From Micrococcales bacterium (GTDB taxonomy: Bacteria > Actinomycetota > Actinomycetes > Actinomycetales > Cellulomonadaceae): 37,982 nucleotides of DNA. Made by a program: the position numbers and the translations under genes. The stretch is from contig JACXUT010000009.1 in NCBI GenBank assembly GCA_014763765.1, forward strand, positions 1 to 37,982, in the 5' to 3' direction. Of the stretch, positions 8,737 through 16,169 are shown one piece after another. How positions within the stretch are numbered: position 1 is the first letter of the stretch; every line of letters starts with the position of its first letter. A model generated the notes under the pieces. It was not told the origin of the DNA, did no database searches, and saw only the letters and a program-made list of their open reading frames with translations.

Positions 8737-9882
8737 ATGAGCCAGTTCCCGCCGCCCTCGACCCCCGCCGAGCTGTCCGAAGCGTTGACCGCACTGGACC
8801 CTGCCGTGCAGGCCGCGGCCGGCGACCCCCTCGAAGCGGCGAGAGCCGCGGAGACGCGTCTCGGCGACCTCAAACACGCAGACCCCGTGACGGTGCCTGC
8901 GGAGGCGCACGCCGCGACCGCCAGGCCCGCGCCGGTGCTCGACGACGGACCAGGGCACGACGCGCTCTCTGCCGCCGAGCTCGCCCTGTCGGGCCCGCCC
9001 TCACCGCACCTAGCGGCCGTCCTAGCCGAGGTACGTGGCGGGGCGTATGCGGAGCAGGTCGACGAGCTCGTCGGGGCGATGTTCCAGGTCCCGACGAGGA
9101 CGTTCTTCGACCAGCACCCGCAGGCCCGGGAACTCGTCTACCGGGCCGTCGCCGAGGAGGTCGCGGCCACCGAGACTGGGTCGGGCCACTTCGAGGCCGC
9201 GATGGACGTACTCGAAGCCGGGTTCCTGCGCGCCGGCCGCTCGTGGTCGTCCCCGGCAGAGGCGGATCGCGCCGCCCAGGCGCGGCGGATCGCATCGGAC
9301 ATGACCGCGGCCACGGGCCCGGTGCCGGAGGCCGAGCGGGGTACCGGCGAGCCTGACGTCGACCGTGCCCGACGTCCGGAGCGTCGCCGCACCGAGGCGG
9401 AGATGGAGCTCGAGTACCTGATGGACGAGTACCGCGAGGCCGCCACACGCGACCTGGACGCCCTCGACGACGAGCCGCAGGATCCGTGGGACCTGCCGAA
9501 CCCCTACAGCCCTGACGCCGACACCGCGTTCGACCCCGAGGTCGACGCCGGGGACTACCTGAGGGACGAGACGGACCAGCCGCCCGTCGAGACAGACCCC
9601 GACGACCGCGAGGTGGTCAAGGTGTTCTGCGCCCCGCAGTGCCTTGCGTGCGACGCGACGGTCCGCTCGCTGACGAAGGCGGGCGTCGATTTCGAGCGGA
9701 TCGAGCTGGAGTCGCTGGACCCGCAGGAGAGGGCCGAGGTGGTTGCGGGACACCTGCAGGCCCCGGTCGTGCAGGCACCGGGGGTGGGGACCTGGGACAG
9801 GCACCGACCGACGCAGATCGAGCGGCTGATCGCGACCCGATCCGGCCCCGAGACCGACCTAGAGCCGGGTGGCCCGCGGTGA
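8737..9882 (+). CDS. Mobile-element protein with C-terminal NrdH-like redoxin domain
   Basis: 381 residues from ATG 8737 with TTTCGGAGG close upstream. The first 200 residues are helical and unrecognised; residues about 205-290 are acidic and Arg/Glu-rich. From about 291 to 370 a glutaredoxin/NrdH-like domain is clear: VVKVFCAPQCLACDAT gives a CxxC active site (C302-L-A-C305). This is followed by the NrdH-style spacing of helix (VRSLTKAGVDFE), strand, LQAPVV with the cis-proline, and a final R-PTQIERL helix. An extra Cys (C298) sits four residues before the active site. NrdH proteins reduce class Ib ribonucleotide reductase; glutaredoxin-like proteins are also common in actinophages. Here the domain is an appendage of a larger cytoplasmic protein, so its role is unknown. 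No signal peptide is visible. Confidence 0.8.
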   Translation: MSQFPPPSTPAELSEALTALDPAVQAAAGDPLEAARAAETRLGDLKHADPVTVPAEAHAATARPAPVLDDGPGHDALSAAELALSGPPSPHLAAVLAEVRGGAYAEQVDELVGAMFQVPTRTFFDQHPQARELVYRAVAEEVAATETGSGHFEAAMDVLEAGFLRAGRSWSSPAEADRAAQARRIASDMTAATGPVPEAERGTGEPDVDRARRPERRRTEAEMELEYLMDEYREAATRDLDALDDEPQDPWDLPNPYSPDADTAFDPEVDAGDYLRDETDQPPVETDPDDREVVKVFCAPQCLACDATVRSLTKAGVDFERIELESLDPQERAEVVAGHLQAPVVQAPGVGTWDRHRPTQIERLIATRSGPETDLEPGGPR

Positions 9883-9997
9883 GCTGGCCGGTCCACAGAC
9901 CCCCGGGAGCAGCGTTGTCCACAATCCGTAGCCCGTCGACCGGACCGGCCGGGCCACGTCGTGGTGACCTGCGGAAATCACTACTCACGAACGGGAG
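9883..9997 (+). other. Intergenic region with DnaA-box-like sequences and inverted repeats
   Basis: This 115-bp gap contains TTGTCCACA at 9915-9923, identical to the DnaA-box consensus known from Streptomyces and other high-GC actinobacteria, and a 7-of-9 match (CGGTCCACA) at 9889-9897. Inverted arms ggccggtcc (9886-9894) and ggaccggcc (9942-9950) flank the perfect box, and a short palindrome ccacg-t-cgtgg follows at 9954-9964. One perfect box can occur by chance in GC-rich DNA, so an origin or regulatory role is only a possibility. Confidence 0.35.
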
Positions 9998-10309
9998 ATG
10001 ACGATGACGCCTGAGCACCTTGACCTGCTGATCACAGCTCGCTCACACCTGGCAGCTCTGGCCGACACCGCGCCGGTGGAAGCCGACTACGAGGACATCC
10101 TGCTCGACCTCAGCGAACTGCACCCGTCCTGCCCGGCGACGCCAATCGTCCCGACAAGGCCGAACCGCGCGGCCTGCTACCGCCGCGCGCGTCGCGCTGT
10201 CTGGGGGCTGCGCTCTCACGGCGTGCACGAGCTGTCGCTGGCATTGCTGGTTGCTCGACTGGACGGGGCGTGGGATGCCGAACGGCACGCTGCGCGCGGT
10301 GCGCCGTGA
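9998..10309 (+). CDS. Small unknown helical protein
   Basis: 103 residues from ATG 9998, with GGGAG five bases upstream. The protein is predicted helical, with an Arg-rich segment (NRAACYRRARRAVWGLR) that could contact nucleic acid. It lacks membrane segments or a signal peptide. Its TGA overlaps the GTG start of the next gene (GTGA at 10306-10309), which implies translational coupling and a shared function. No family recognised. Confidence 0.65.
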   Translation: MTMTPEHLDLLITARSHLAALADTAPVEADYEDILLDLSELHPSCPATPIVPTRPNRAACYRRARRAVWGLRSHGVHELSLALLVARLDGAWDAERHAARGAP

Positions 10310-11703
10310 CCTACGGCGAGTCCAGTGCGGCCCTGCAGCACGCGCTCGCCGACCTGCTGGCGCGGTTCCGTCGGGTCGACCGGCACCTGGGCGGCGCCGT
10401 GGGCCGGCACCCCGCGACCCGCACCGTGCCCGAGCGCGCCGAGCTGAGCGCGCTCGTACAGCGGTTCAGGTGGCCGGTGCTGTTGTGGGCGCGAGACGCC
10501 GGCGCGATCGCCGCGACCCCTACCCTTCACGGTTCGAGCATCGGACGCCCGGGGCTGCGAGTCTCACGTGCCCTGGCTGCCTGGACCCCGCCCGCGCGGG
10601 ACCTGCCGGGCGGCCGCGGGCCCAGCACGGGTGAGCTGAGCACCGCGCACGAGGTCCCGGTGGTCGAGGCGTGGCGCCGCGCCGCGGTCGCCGCGGTCGA
10701 CGCCTGCGAGCGAGACCTGCCCGCAGTCCAAGTCGGGTCGCCGCTGTCCGCCGAGGACCGACGGGACATCGCCCGCGACGTGATGGCTGTCGCCGACGCG
10801 CTCGTGGCCCTGGATCGGCGGTGGGCGGACTCCGACCGTGCGTGGCGGCTGTTGACGCCCACAAGCGCCAAGCAGGTCCTGACCCGTTCTGGGCGCGGGG
10901 TGCGCGCTCTGCTGGACGCCACCGGCCCGCCGCGATGGGAGGTGGACGACCGCGGCGCCCCCGCACGCACCGCCTACCCGCCGGCGAACGCCGCCGAGGC
11001 GTGGTCCCAGGTCGCCTCGGCGATCGAGGAGACCGAGCCGTCAGCCATCACGCTGCTGCGGGTGATCCGCAAGACCGCGGTCGCCCGCGCGCACGCCGCG
11101 GGTCTCGCCCGCGAAGCAGGGCGCGGCGACCTGGCCGAGGCCTGGAGCCGGGCGTCCGACGAGTTGGTGCGGCTGTCCCAGTACGCGCGCAACGTCGCCT
11201 CTCTGGACCCGGGTGACGACACCCGGGCCATGGATGCGGTGCGCGAGGCCCAGGCGTGGCTGGAACGCCCGGCCGGGGCGACCGGCGCGGACTTCGACCT
11301 TCTCGCCGTCGGGTTCGCTCAGGCCGAGCACGCGATCGGGGTGAGGCTGGAGGACGGCATCGGGGTCGGCACTTACCTCGGGACGTTCACCTCCCGCCTC
11401 GAGCGACGAGCGATCGGGGGTGTGCGGCACGCTCGGGCGTTCTTCGAACCGATCACCCCCGACAACCACCCCGACCTGCTCGCGGCCACCGCTGACCTGA
11501 CCCGCACCCTGCCCGGGCTGCTGCCACGGCCCGCGCAACGTCCCGGCCGGGTGGCGTTGGCCCAGGCGCTGCAGGAGCAGCACGCGCCGGTCGCTGGCGG
11601 GACGCCGCGTCCCGAGCACGGCCGCGGGGTGGCCGCGCTCATCGCAGAGCAACGCGCCGCACAGGCCAATCCCGGCGGGCCCGAACCGCGGGAACCCAGG
11701 TGA
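10306..11703 (+). CDS. Unknown large helical protein of the mobile-element operon
   Basis: 465 residues. I choose GTG 10306 because it makes a GTGA overlap with the preceding stop; GTG 10270 is in frame but would overlap that gene by 40 bases. The protein is soluble and almost wholly helical, with repeated Arg/Ala/Glu helices and no membrane segment. Motifs that stand out are RFRWPVLLWARDAG near the start, a DARRDIARDVMAVADALVALDRRW-like helix near residue 160, and SAITLLRVIRKTAVARAHAAG near residue 250. The Pro/Gly-rich C-terminus ends in GPEPREPR. It sits in a coupled string with the 103-residue protein and an HNH nuclease, so a DNA-processing or partner-protein role on the element is plausible, but I recognise no domain. 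Confidence 0.75.
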   Translation: MTYGESSAALQHALADLLARFRRVDRHLGGAVGRHPATRTVPERAELSALVQRFRWPVLLWARDAGAIAATPTLHGSSIGRPGLRVSRALAAWTPPARDLPGGRGPSTGELSTAHEVPVVEAWRRAAVAAVDACERDLPAVQVGSPLSAEDRRDIARDVMAVADALVALDRRWADSDRAWRLLTPTSAKQVLTRSGRGVRALLDATGPPRWEVDDRGAPARTAYPPANAAEAWSQVASAIEETEPSAITLLRVIRKTAVARAHAAGLAREAGRGDLAEAWSRASDELVRLSQYARNVASLDPGDDTRAMDAVREAQAWLERPAGATGADFDLLAVGFAQAEHAIGVRLEDGIGVGTYLGTFTSRLERRAIGGVRHARAFFEPITPDNHPDLLAATADLTRTLPGLLPRPAQRPGRVALAQALQEQHAPVAGGTPRPEHGRGVAALIAEQRAAQANPGGPEPREPR

Positions 11704-12233
11704 GCGACGGCACGCAACGCGACCCGGACCGCGACCAGCTAGTGGCAGCGGCGGCCCGGTCCGCGGACGTGACGGCCCGTTACTTCTCGCACATCGCCTT
11801 GCTCGACGGCGAGGACTGTTGGTGGTGGACCGGAGCGATCAGCTCGCGAGGCCACGGTCGGTTCTGGGTGCGACGGCCCGTGGTGGTGATCGCACACCGG
11901 TTCGGTTGGCTCCTGGCGCACCCGGGGCGGCCACCGCCGGACCTCCTGGCGCACAGCTGCGACAACCCACTGTGTCAGAACCCGGCACACCTGCACCCGA
12001 GCGACCCGGGCGACAACCGCCGGCAGTGGGCGGCGCGCCGGCACGTGCCCGGCAACCCGCTGCGCGACACCCGCGGCGCCCGGGCACGGGCGTTGGCAGT
12101 ACGAACTGCCCTGCTGGCCGGCCTGAGCGTGCAGGACGCGATCGCCGCCGGTACACCCGCCGTGGATCTCGGGCAGAGCACTCTCTGGGAACCGATCGGC
12201 GCCAAGACCCGGTCGTCGTCCCAGCCCGGGTGA
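11700..12233 (+). CDS. HNH endonuclease (HNH_3-like)
   Basis: 177 residues; GTG 11700 overlaps the previous stop (GTGA), so this is the third member of a coupled operon. The core follows the small HNH family seen in phages and mobile elements: C40-W-W-W-T-G, then a GHGRFW strand and AHRFGW (H66). After these come H85-S-C87-D-N89-P-L-C92-Q-N94-P-A-H97-L and a GDNRRQW helix. The Cys residues probably bind structural zinc, and the H/N/H residues the catalytic metal. The tail (residues 120-177) contains a helix-turn-like segment (VRTALLAGLSVQDAIAAGT) that may help DNA binding. Such proteins are free-standing homing-type or packaging-associated nicking enzymes. Nothing shows a restriction partner here. 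Confidence 0.88.
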   Translation: MSDGTQRDPDRDQLVAAAARSADVTARYFSHIALLDGEDCWWWTGAISSRGHGRFWVRRPVVVIAHRFGWLLAHPGRPPPDLLAHSCDNPLCQNPAHLHPSDPGDNRRQWAARRHVPGNPLRDTRGARARALAVRTALLAGLSVQDAIAAGTPAVDLGQSTLWEPIGAKTRSSSQPG

Positions 12234-12380
12234 TCCACCCACGCGCGCGTCCCGAGCAGACTCTCCGAGTCTCGGCCTGACCACGGACGGCCTACGTCGA
12301 CCGATGCACCTCAGACAGCCAGCTGCGGGCTTCACGGGCGCTGCGCTCTCGCGACCCACGAGGCGAGAACAGCCTTGGTC

Positions 12381-12442
12381 GATGAAGGTTCGCTGAAGAG
12401 ACGGCGGCACCGGCATTGGAGCAGGGGCTCGACGCCTACGGT
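12381..12442 (+). promoter_or_regulatory. Operator (site a) and candidate promoter of the riboswitch/NlpC operon
   Basis: GATGAAGGTTCGCTGAAG at 12381-12398 is a direct repeat of TGAAG with an 11-bp period. A -10-like TACGGT at 12437-12442 lies 38 nt after the element, inside cctacggt, a string also found 39 nt after the matching element before the M23 gene. Transcription would start near 12449, giving a leader of about 190 nt that holds the riboswitch. I infer binding by an OmpR-family regulator in an upstream-activator position. Confidence 0.6.
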
Positions 12443-12504
12443 CGAGAAATCCGGACGCTTGTCCGGGAGCCGCGCGGATGCCGAGTCCTGCCGCCGCCCG
12501 GCCC

Positions 12505-12632
12505 GTCGACGTCGCATGGCAGGAGCGGGGGACCCAGGTTCCACGGGCGCTCACGCGCCCTCGGGGTGAAGCGAGCCCAAGAGGCCAGCCGGACGGCTCC
12601 GTCCGAACCCGACAGCTCACCTCGCAGGCGCC
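12505..12632 (+). ncRNA. Cyclic-di-AMP riboswitch (ydaO/yuaA type)
   Basis: The leader of the NlpC/P60 gene carries the conserved blocks of the ydaO/yuaA element in order. These are gcgggggacccaggttcc (from 12525), a hairpin gggcgc-tcac-gcgccc (12545-12560), and cggggtgaagcgagcc (12562-12577). A small stem ggacg-gctc-cgtcc (12591-12604) and the signature ccgaacccgacagctcacc (from 12603), ending ctcgcaggcg (12621-12630), complete it. The AGGAG ribosome site follows directly (12633-12637), with ATG at 12643. This class binds c-di-AMP and in actinobacteria usually turns off cell-wall hydrolase genes (NlpC/P60, Rpf). The control step cannot be decided here; the ribosome site lies just outside the last conserved helix. 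The 5' boundary is approximate. The rest of the 409-bp gap (12234-12642) holds only the upstream operator and promoter. Confidence 0.85.
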
Positions 12633-12642
12633 AGGAGCTCAC

Positions 12643-13437
12643 ATGCCTGCCCACCTGCGTGCGCCGTCGCGCCATCGCAACCCCGGTCGCGCCCGTACAC
12701 CCCTCACCGACGCCGGCACCAGCGCGCGAGTGACTGCTGCAGCCGTTGGCCGGCGCACCGGTGCGGTCGTCGCCACCTCCGGACTCGCGGTCTCCCTTGC
12801 TGCTGTCCCCGCGTCGGCTGCGCCCTCATCGAGCGGCGCTGCTGGAGCCATCGACTTGAGCGTCCTGGATGATGCGAGGGCCCTGGCTACCGCAGCGCCG
12901 TCGGCGGCAGCACCGGCAGCAGCCACCTGGTCGTTCGACGTTCCGGCCGCGACGGTGGTCCTCCCGCCTCCTCCGCCGCCGCCGGTGGTCGAGGAACAGC
13001 CAACCCGAAGCAGTGGCGGAGCCACGTCGCGCAGCACCCAGCGTACGGAGGTCGCCGAGCCCACCGAGCCTGCGCCGATCGGCGCACCGCCTCCCGCGTC
13101 CGCCAACGGGAGCGCCGTCGTCGAGATCGCGTCCGGGCTGGTCGGCGTCCCGTACGTGTACGGCGGCACCACCCCGGCCGGCTTCGACTGCTCGGGGTTC
13201 ACGTCATACGTCTACGCCCAGGTCGGGATCTCGATCCCGCGGACCTCGACTGCGCAGCGGGACGCCGGCACGGTCGTGCCCCGGGACCAGGCGCAGCCGG
13301 GTGACCTGATCTGGTCGCCGGGTCACATCGCGATCTACGCCGGCGGGAACCTCCAGGTCGACGCCCCCGTTCCGGGCAAGTCCGTGCAGATCCGCGAGAT
13401 CTGGCAGTCCGATCCGCTGTTCATCCGGATCGGCTGA
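12643..13437 (+). CDS. Secreted NlpC/P60 peptidoglycan endopeptidase
   Basis: 264 residues; ATG 12643 has AGGAG just upstream, directly after the riboswitch. A signal peptide (residues about 28-55, core AVVATSGLAVSLAAV, cleavage near ASA-AP) is followed by a Pro/Ser/Thr-rich linker with a PPPPPPP run. The catalytic NlpC/P60 domain occupies about residues 160-264. It hydrolyses peptide bonds in wall stem peptides. The catalytic Cys is in FDCSGF (C183) and the His in SPGHIAIY (H228). The third polar residue, usually His in this family, is Asp (QVDAP, D240); an acidic residue is known at this place in mycobacterial RipA. Expression should respond to c-di-AMP and to the upstream direct-repeat operator. 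The cytochrome c assembly gene follows after only 5 bp. Confidence 0.93.
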   Translation: MPAHLRAPSRHRNPGRARTPLTDAGTSARVTAAAVGRRTGAVVATSGLAVSLAAVPASAAPSSSGAAGAIDLSVLDDARALATAAPSAAAPAAATWSFDVPAATVVLPPPPPPPVVEEQPTRSSGGATSRSTQRTEVAEPTEPAPIGAPPPASANGSAVVEIASGLVGVPYVYGGTTPAGFDCSGFTSYVYAQVGISIPRTSTAQRDAGTVVPRDQAQPGDLIWSPGHIAIYAGGNLQVDAPVPGKSVQIREIWQSDPLFIRIG

Positions 13438-13442
13438 CCGGC

Positions 13443-14456
13443 GTGCCCCTCGGAGACCTCAGCACGCTGCTCGTGTGGGGAGCGGTCACGGCGTACACCA
13501 TCGCCCTGGTGGCGTACTCCGCCGCGCTCGCCCGGGTCGCCGACGCCTCGGCCCGCTCGCAGCGCCGTCTCGCAGCGGTCGGGGCCGGAGCCGGGGGCGC
13601 TGACGCGCCTGCCTCGCAGGACCCGGCACCGTCGGTGCCGGGCGGGCGAGCGGCCGGCATCGCGCGGTCAACGGCGACCGTGGCGACCGCGCTGCTGCTG
13701 GCCGGTGTGGCGCTGCGGGGGGTGGCGGCGGGCAGGTGGCCGACCGCGAACATGTACGAGTTCACGATCTTCGGGATCCTCGTGGCCGCGCTGGTGTTCC
13801 TCGGGGTGCGGCGCACGCGCACGGTTCCCTTCGTCGGGGTGCTGGTCACCGGCATCGCCGTGCTGGCGTTGATCGTGGCGCAGAACTCGTTCTACCTGCG
13901 GGCGGACGCGGTGCAGCCGGCGTTGCAGAGCTACTGGCTGGTGATCCACGTGAGCATCGCGGTCGTGGCGACCGGGATCTTCACGGTCGCGTTCGCGACG
14001 TCGGTGCTGCAGGTCCTGCAGGACGCCCGCGAGTCGGGACGGTCGCGGCTGGACCGCCCGTGGCGCGCGGGCGACGAGCTGCGGCGTTCGCTGCGAAGGT
14101 GGCGGATCACCGGGCCGGCGTGGTCGTGGCTGCGCACGGTGCCGACCGCGGTCCGGCTTGAGGCGTTGTCGTTCCGGCTGAACGCGATCGCGTTCGTGCT
14201 GTGGACGCTCACGCTGATCGGCGGCGCGATCTGGGCCGAGCAGGCGTGGGGCCGGTACTGGGGCTGGGACCCCAAGGAGGTCGCGACCTTCGTCGCCTGG
14301 GTGGTGTACGCGGCGTACCTGCACGCGCGGACGACGCGGGGTTGGCAAGGGCGACGCGCAGCCTTCCTGGTGTACGTCGGGTATGCCGTCGTAATCGCGA
14401 ACTTCACGGTGGTGAACCTGTTCATCAACGGCAAGCACTCCTACTCGGGCATCTGA
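13443..14456 (+). CDS. ccsB: Cytochrome c biogenesis protein CcsB/ResC
   Basis: 337 residues from GTG 13443. This is the heme-handling subunit of system II cytochrome c assembly, a multi-pass membrane protein that with CcsA/ResB-type partners moves heme and ligates it to apocytochrome c outside the membrane. About eight membrane segments are visible. The tryptophan-rich heme-binding segment WGRYWGWDPKEVATFVAW lies between the last ones. Conserved His residues occur in YWLVIHVSIA, in YLHARTTRGWQG and in the final GKHSYSGI. A poorly conserved Ala/Pro-rich loop (residues about 40-75) separates the first two segments, as in other actinobacterial homologues. The usual ResB partner is not in this window. 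Placement directly behind the c-di-AMP-controlled hydrolase suggests co-transcription. Confidence 0.93.
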   Translation: MPLGDLSTLLVWGAVTAYTIALVAYSAALARVADASARSQRRLAAVGAGAGGADAPASQDPAPSVPGGRAAGIARSTATVATALLLAGVALRGVAAGRWPTANMYEFTIFGILVAALVFLGVRRTRTVPFVGVLVTGIAVLALIVAQNSFYLRADAVQPALQSYWLVIHVSIAVVATGIFTVAFATSVLQVLQDARESGRSRLDRPWRAGDELRRSLRRWRITGPAWSWLRTVPTAVRLEALSFRLNAIAFVLWTLTLIGGAIWAEQAWGRYWGWDPKEVATFVAWVVYAAYLHARTTRGWQGRRAAFLVYVGYAVVIANFTVVNLFINGKHSYSGI

Positions 14457-14459
14457 CGC

Positions 14460-14705
14460 GTGCGCCGCCCACTGCTGCCACGCCGTCGCGGCCCGCGCGA
14501 CGATCGCGCCGTGCCGGACCGGCGCCGCCCCCCGCAGGACGACCGTTCTGCGATCGTCCTGATCGTCGTGGCACTCGTCGCGGGCGGCGCCCTGACCCTC
14601 ACCGGCGTCCTGACGAGCAGCCTCGACTCAACGGCCGCCGGAGTCGTCGTGCTGTTCGTCTGCTCGACCGCGACGCGGATCTGGTACCTGCGCCGTCGAC
14701 GGTGA
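14460..14705 (+). CDS. Small two-span membrane protein
   Basis: 81 residues starting at GTG 14460, three bases after the ccsB stop, so probably the last gene of the riboswitch operon. An Arg-rich cytoplasmic N-terminus is followed by two hydrophobic segments (SAIVLIVVALVAGGALTLTGVL and TAAGVVVLFVCSTATRIWYL) and an RRRR tail. No family recognised; no catalytic motif is visible. Confidence 0.6.
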   Translation: MRRPLLPRRRGPRDDRAVPDRRRPPQDDRSAIVLIVVALVAGGALTLTGVLTSSLDSTAAGVVVLFVCSTATRIWYLRRRR

Positions 14706-14728
14706 CGGTCGGGGCCGTGCTCCCGGTG

Positions 14729-15058
14729 CTAGTCGCGCGAGCGGGGTGGGCGGTCGCGCCGGTGCAGGACGGCCGAGGGCGCGGCCGCGATGGCGGCCAT
14801 GCCGAGGCCGACGAGCGCCCACCGCACGTCGAACGGCAGCCGCTCGGCCGCCGCGGGCGCGGTCTCGGGCGCGGGCGCGGTGGTCGGCGCGGTGCTGCCG
14901 GGGTCGGCGCTCTCGGTCGCCGCGGGGGAAGGGGGCACCTCGACCGCCCGCGACCCGTCGGTGGGCAGGACGGTCAGCACCAGGAGCAGACCCGTGGCAG
15001 CGAGCGGACCCGCCGGCCGCAGGTGGGTCCGGGCGTCTCGTCTCAGCGCGGCGGGCAC
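14729..15058 (-). CDS. Small unknown membrane protein
   Basis: 109 residues from a GTG start, convergent with the preceding small membrane gene. It has an N-terminal hydrophobic segment (PLAATGLLLVLTVLPT, signal-like), a Pro/Ala/Thr-rich middle (about residues 38-72), and a second hydrophobic segment (VRWALVGLGMAAIAAAPSAVL) with a basic HRRDRPPRSRD tail. This order (signal, low-complexity stretch, TM, positive tail) resembles a small secreted, C-terminally anchored protein. No family recognised. Confidence 0.45.
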   Translation of the reverse strand: MPAALRRDARTHLRPAGPLAATGLLLVLTVLPTDGSRAVEVPPSPAATESADPGSTAPTTAPAPETAPAAAERLPFDVRWALVGLGMAAIAAAPSAVLHRRDRPPRSRD

Positions 15059-15150
15059 AGGGCGCCGCCCGAGGTCGTGGTGCCGCTCCGGGGAGGGATC
15101 TCCCCGACGGCGGGTGCGCGGGCGCTGTCGGTCTCAGGCACCGGCGGCCT

Positions 15151-16125
15151 TCAGGAGCCCGTCACCGCGGCGCGGCGCTGGAAGATCAGCACCGCGTTGC
15201 CCTGGTACCGCGGGAGCACGAGCCGGCCCATGGAGAGGTCCCGGACGTAGGTGAACCCGGTCTGGCGCCGGTAGTCGAACCAGTTCCCGCTGCCGGTCTC
15301 GCGAGTGCTGCCGATGACGATGTACGTCTCGACACTGGGGGTGCGGAACACCTCGCGCTCGAACGCGTTGCCGACAGGAGGCCAGGAGCACACCACGACC
15401 TGGGGGCGGCGGGCGCGCAGGGCTGCGACGGCGTCCTGGCGGACGACGTCGTCGGGGTAGTCGATGGACCGTGCCCAGCTGTGGTTGTCGGTCGCGACGA
15501 CGTCGACACCTCGCTGGCGCAGGAACCGGCTGAGCGTCCCGTCGCCGGCGGCGATCTCGAGGGTCTCGCGCGAGCCGATCAGCTTCGCGAGCCTGCGCAC
15601 GAGGGCCGCCGAGTAGAAGCAGTACACCCCGCGCGGGCGGACCAGGGGCATGACGTACCGGCGTTGGCGCGCGAGCGGCCACAGCAGCGTGTAGGCGAGC
15701 GTCGAGACGGGCTTGCGCTCCAGCCCGCGATGGAAGAACAGCCGCTGCAGGATCTGGCCGTTGAGCCGGTCGAACGCGATCTCGGAGCGGTCGACGCCGG
15801 CCTCGGCCGTGAACGCGGCACGTTGGACGGCGTGCAGGAGCATCTGCCGGCGGACCTCGTCGGCGACCAGGTCGTCCTTCCGGCGGCGGCGGTCGGGCGA
15901 TCCGACCCTGGGGGCGCTCAGCTCCGCGACCAGGGCGTGCAGCGCGGTCTCACCGTCCTCCGCGGCGGCGGACAGGCGCGTCTGCACGTCCTCCCACACG
16001 TGGGGGAAGACCCGGAGCAGCTCGTCGAGCGTCGGTTCGGTGTCGAGCCAACGCAGGACGTCGGGACGGCGCCCGTCTCGGCTCACAGGACCTCCAGGCT
16101 CGCCGCGGTTGTGCCCTTGCAGCAT
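15151..16125 (-). CDS. SAM-dependent methyltransferase-like protein
   Basis: 324 residues from ATG 16125. GTG 16086 is an alternative with GGAGG four bases upstream, a short spacing. The C-terminal half shows a class I methyltransferase fold: LEIAAGDGTLSRFLRQ (motif I, SAM-binding glycine region), VDVVATDNHSW (acidic residue after strand 2), a DVVRQDAV region, and VVVCSWPPVGNAFE where catalytic motifs usually sit. The N-terminal half is helical and basic, with RLNGQILQRLFFHRGLERKP. No DNA-methylase NPPY motif is present (SWPP occupies that place), so the substrate is unknown. The direct-repeat element (site c) lies 45 bp upstream, in reverse orientation relative to this gene. Confidence 0.7.
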   Translation of the reverse strand: MLQGHNRGEPGGPVSRDGRRPDVLRWLDTEPTLDELLRVFPHVWEDVQTRLSAAAEDGETALHALVAELSAPRVGSPDRRRRKDDLVADEVRRQMLLHAVQRAAFTAEAGVDRSEIAFDRLNGQILQRLFFHRGLERKPVSTLAYTLLWPLARQRRYVMPLVRPRGVYCFYSAALVRRLAKLIGSRETLEIAAGDGTLSRFLRQRGVDVVATDNHSWARSIDYPDDVVRQDAVAALRARRPQVVVCSWPPVGNAFEREVFRTPSVETYIVIGSTRETGSGNWFDYRRQTGFTYVRDLSMGRLVLPRYQGNAVLIFQRRAAVTGS

Positions 16126-16169
16126 CGCCGCCGCCTGCGCGGGATCGGTGCGAGAAGCACCCGTTCGCC

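Noticed and set aside
12329-12350. Additional CTTCA (CTTCACGGGCG) near site a
   Set aside because: The second half-site at 11 bp (CTGCG) does not match, so it is not counted as an eighth element.
12361-12642. Short coding region between the HNH gene and NlpC/P60
   Set aside because: The open frames are short, lack ribosome sites and overlap the riboswitch, whose conserved blocks explain the sequence better.
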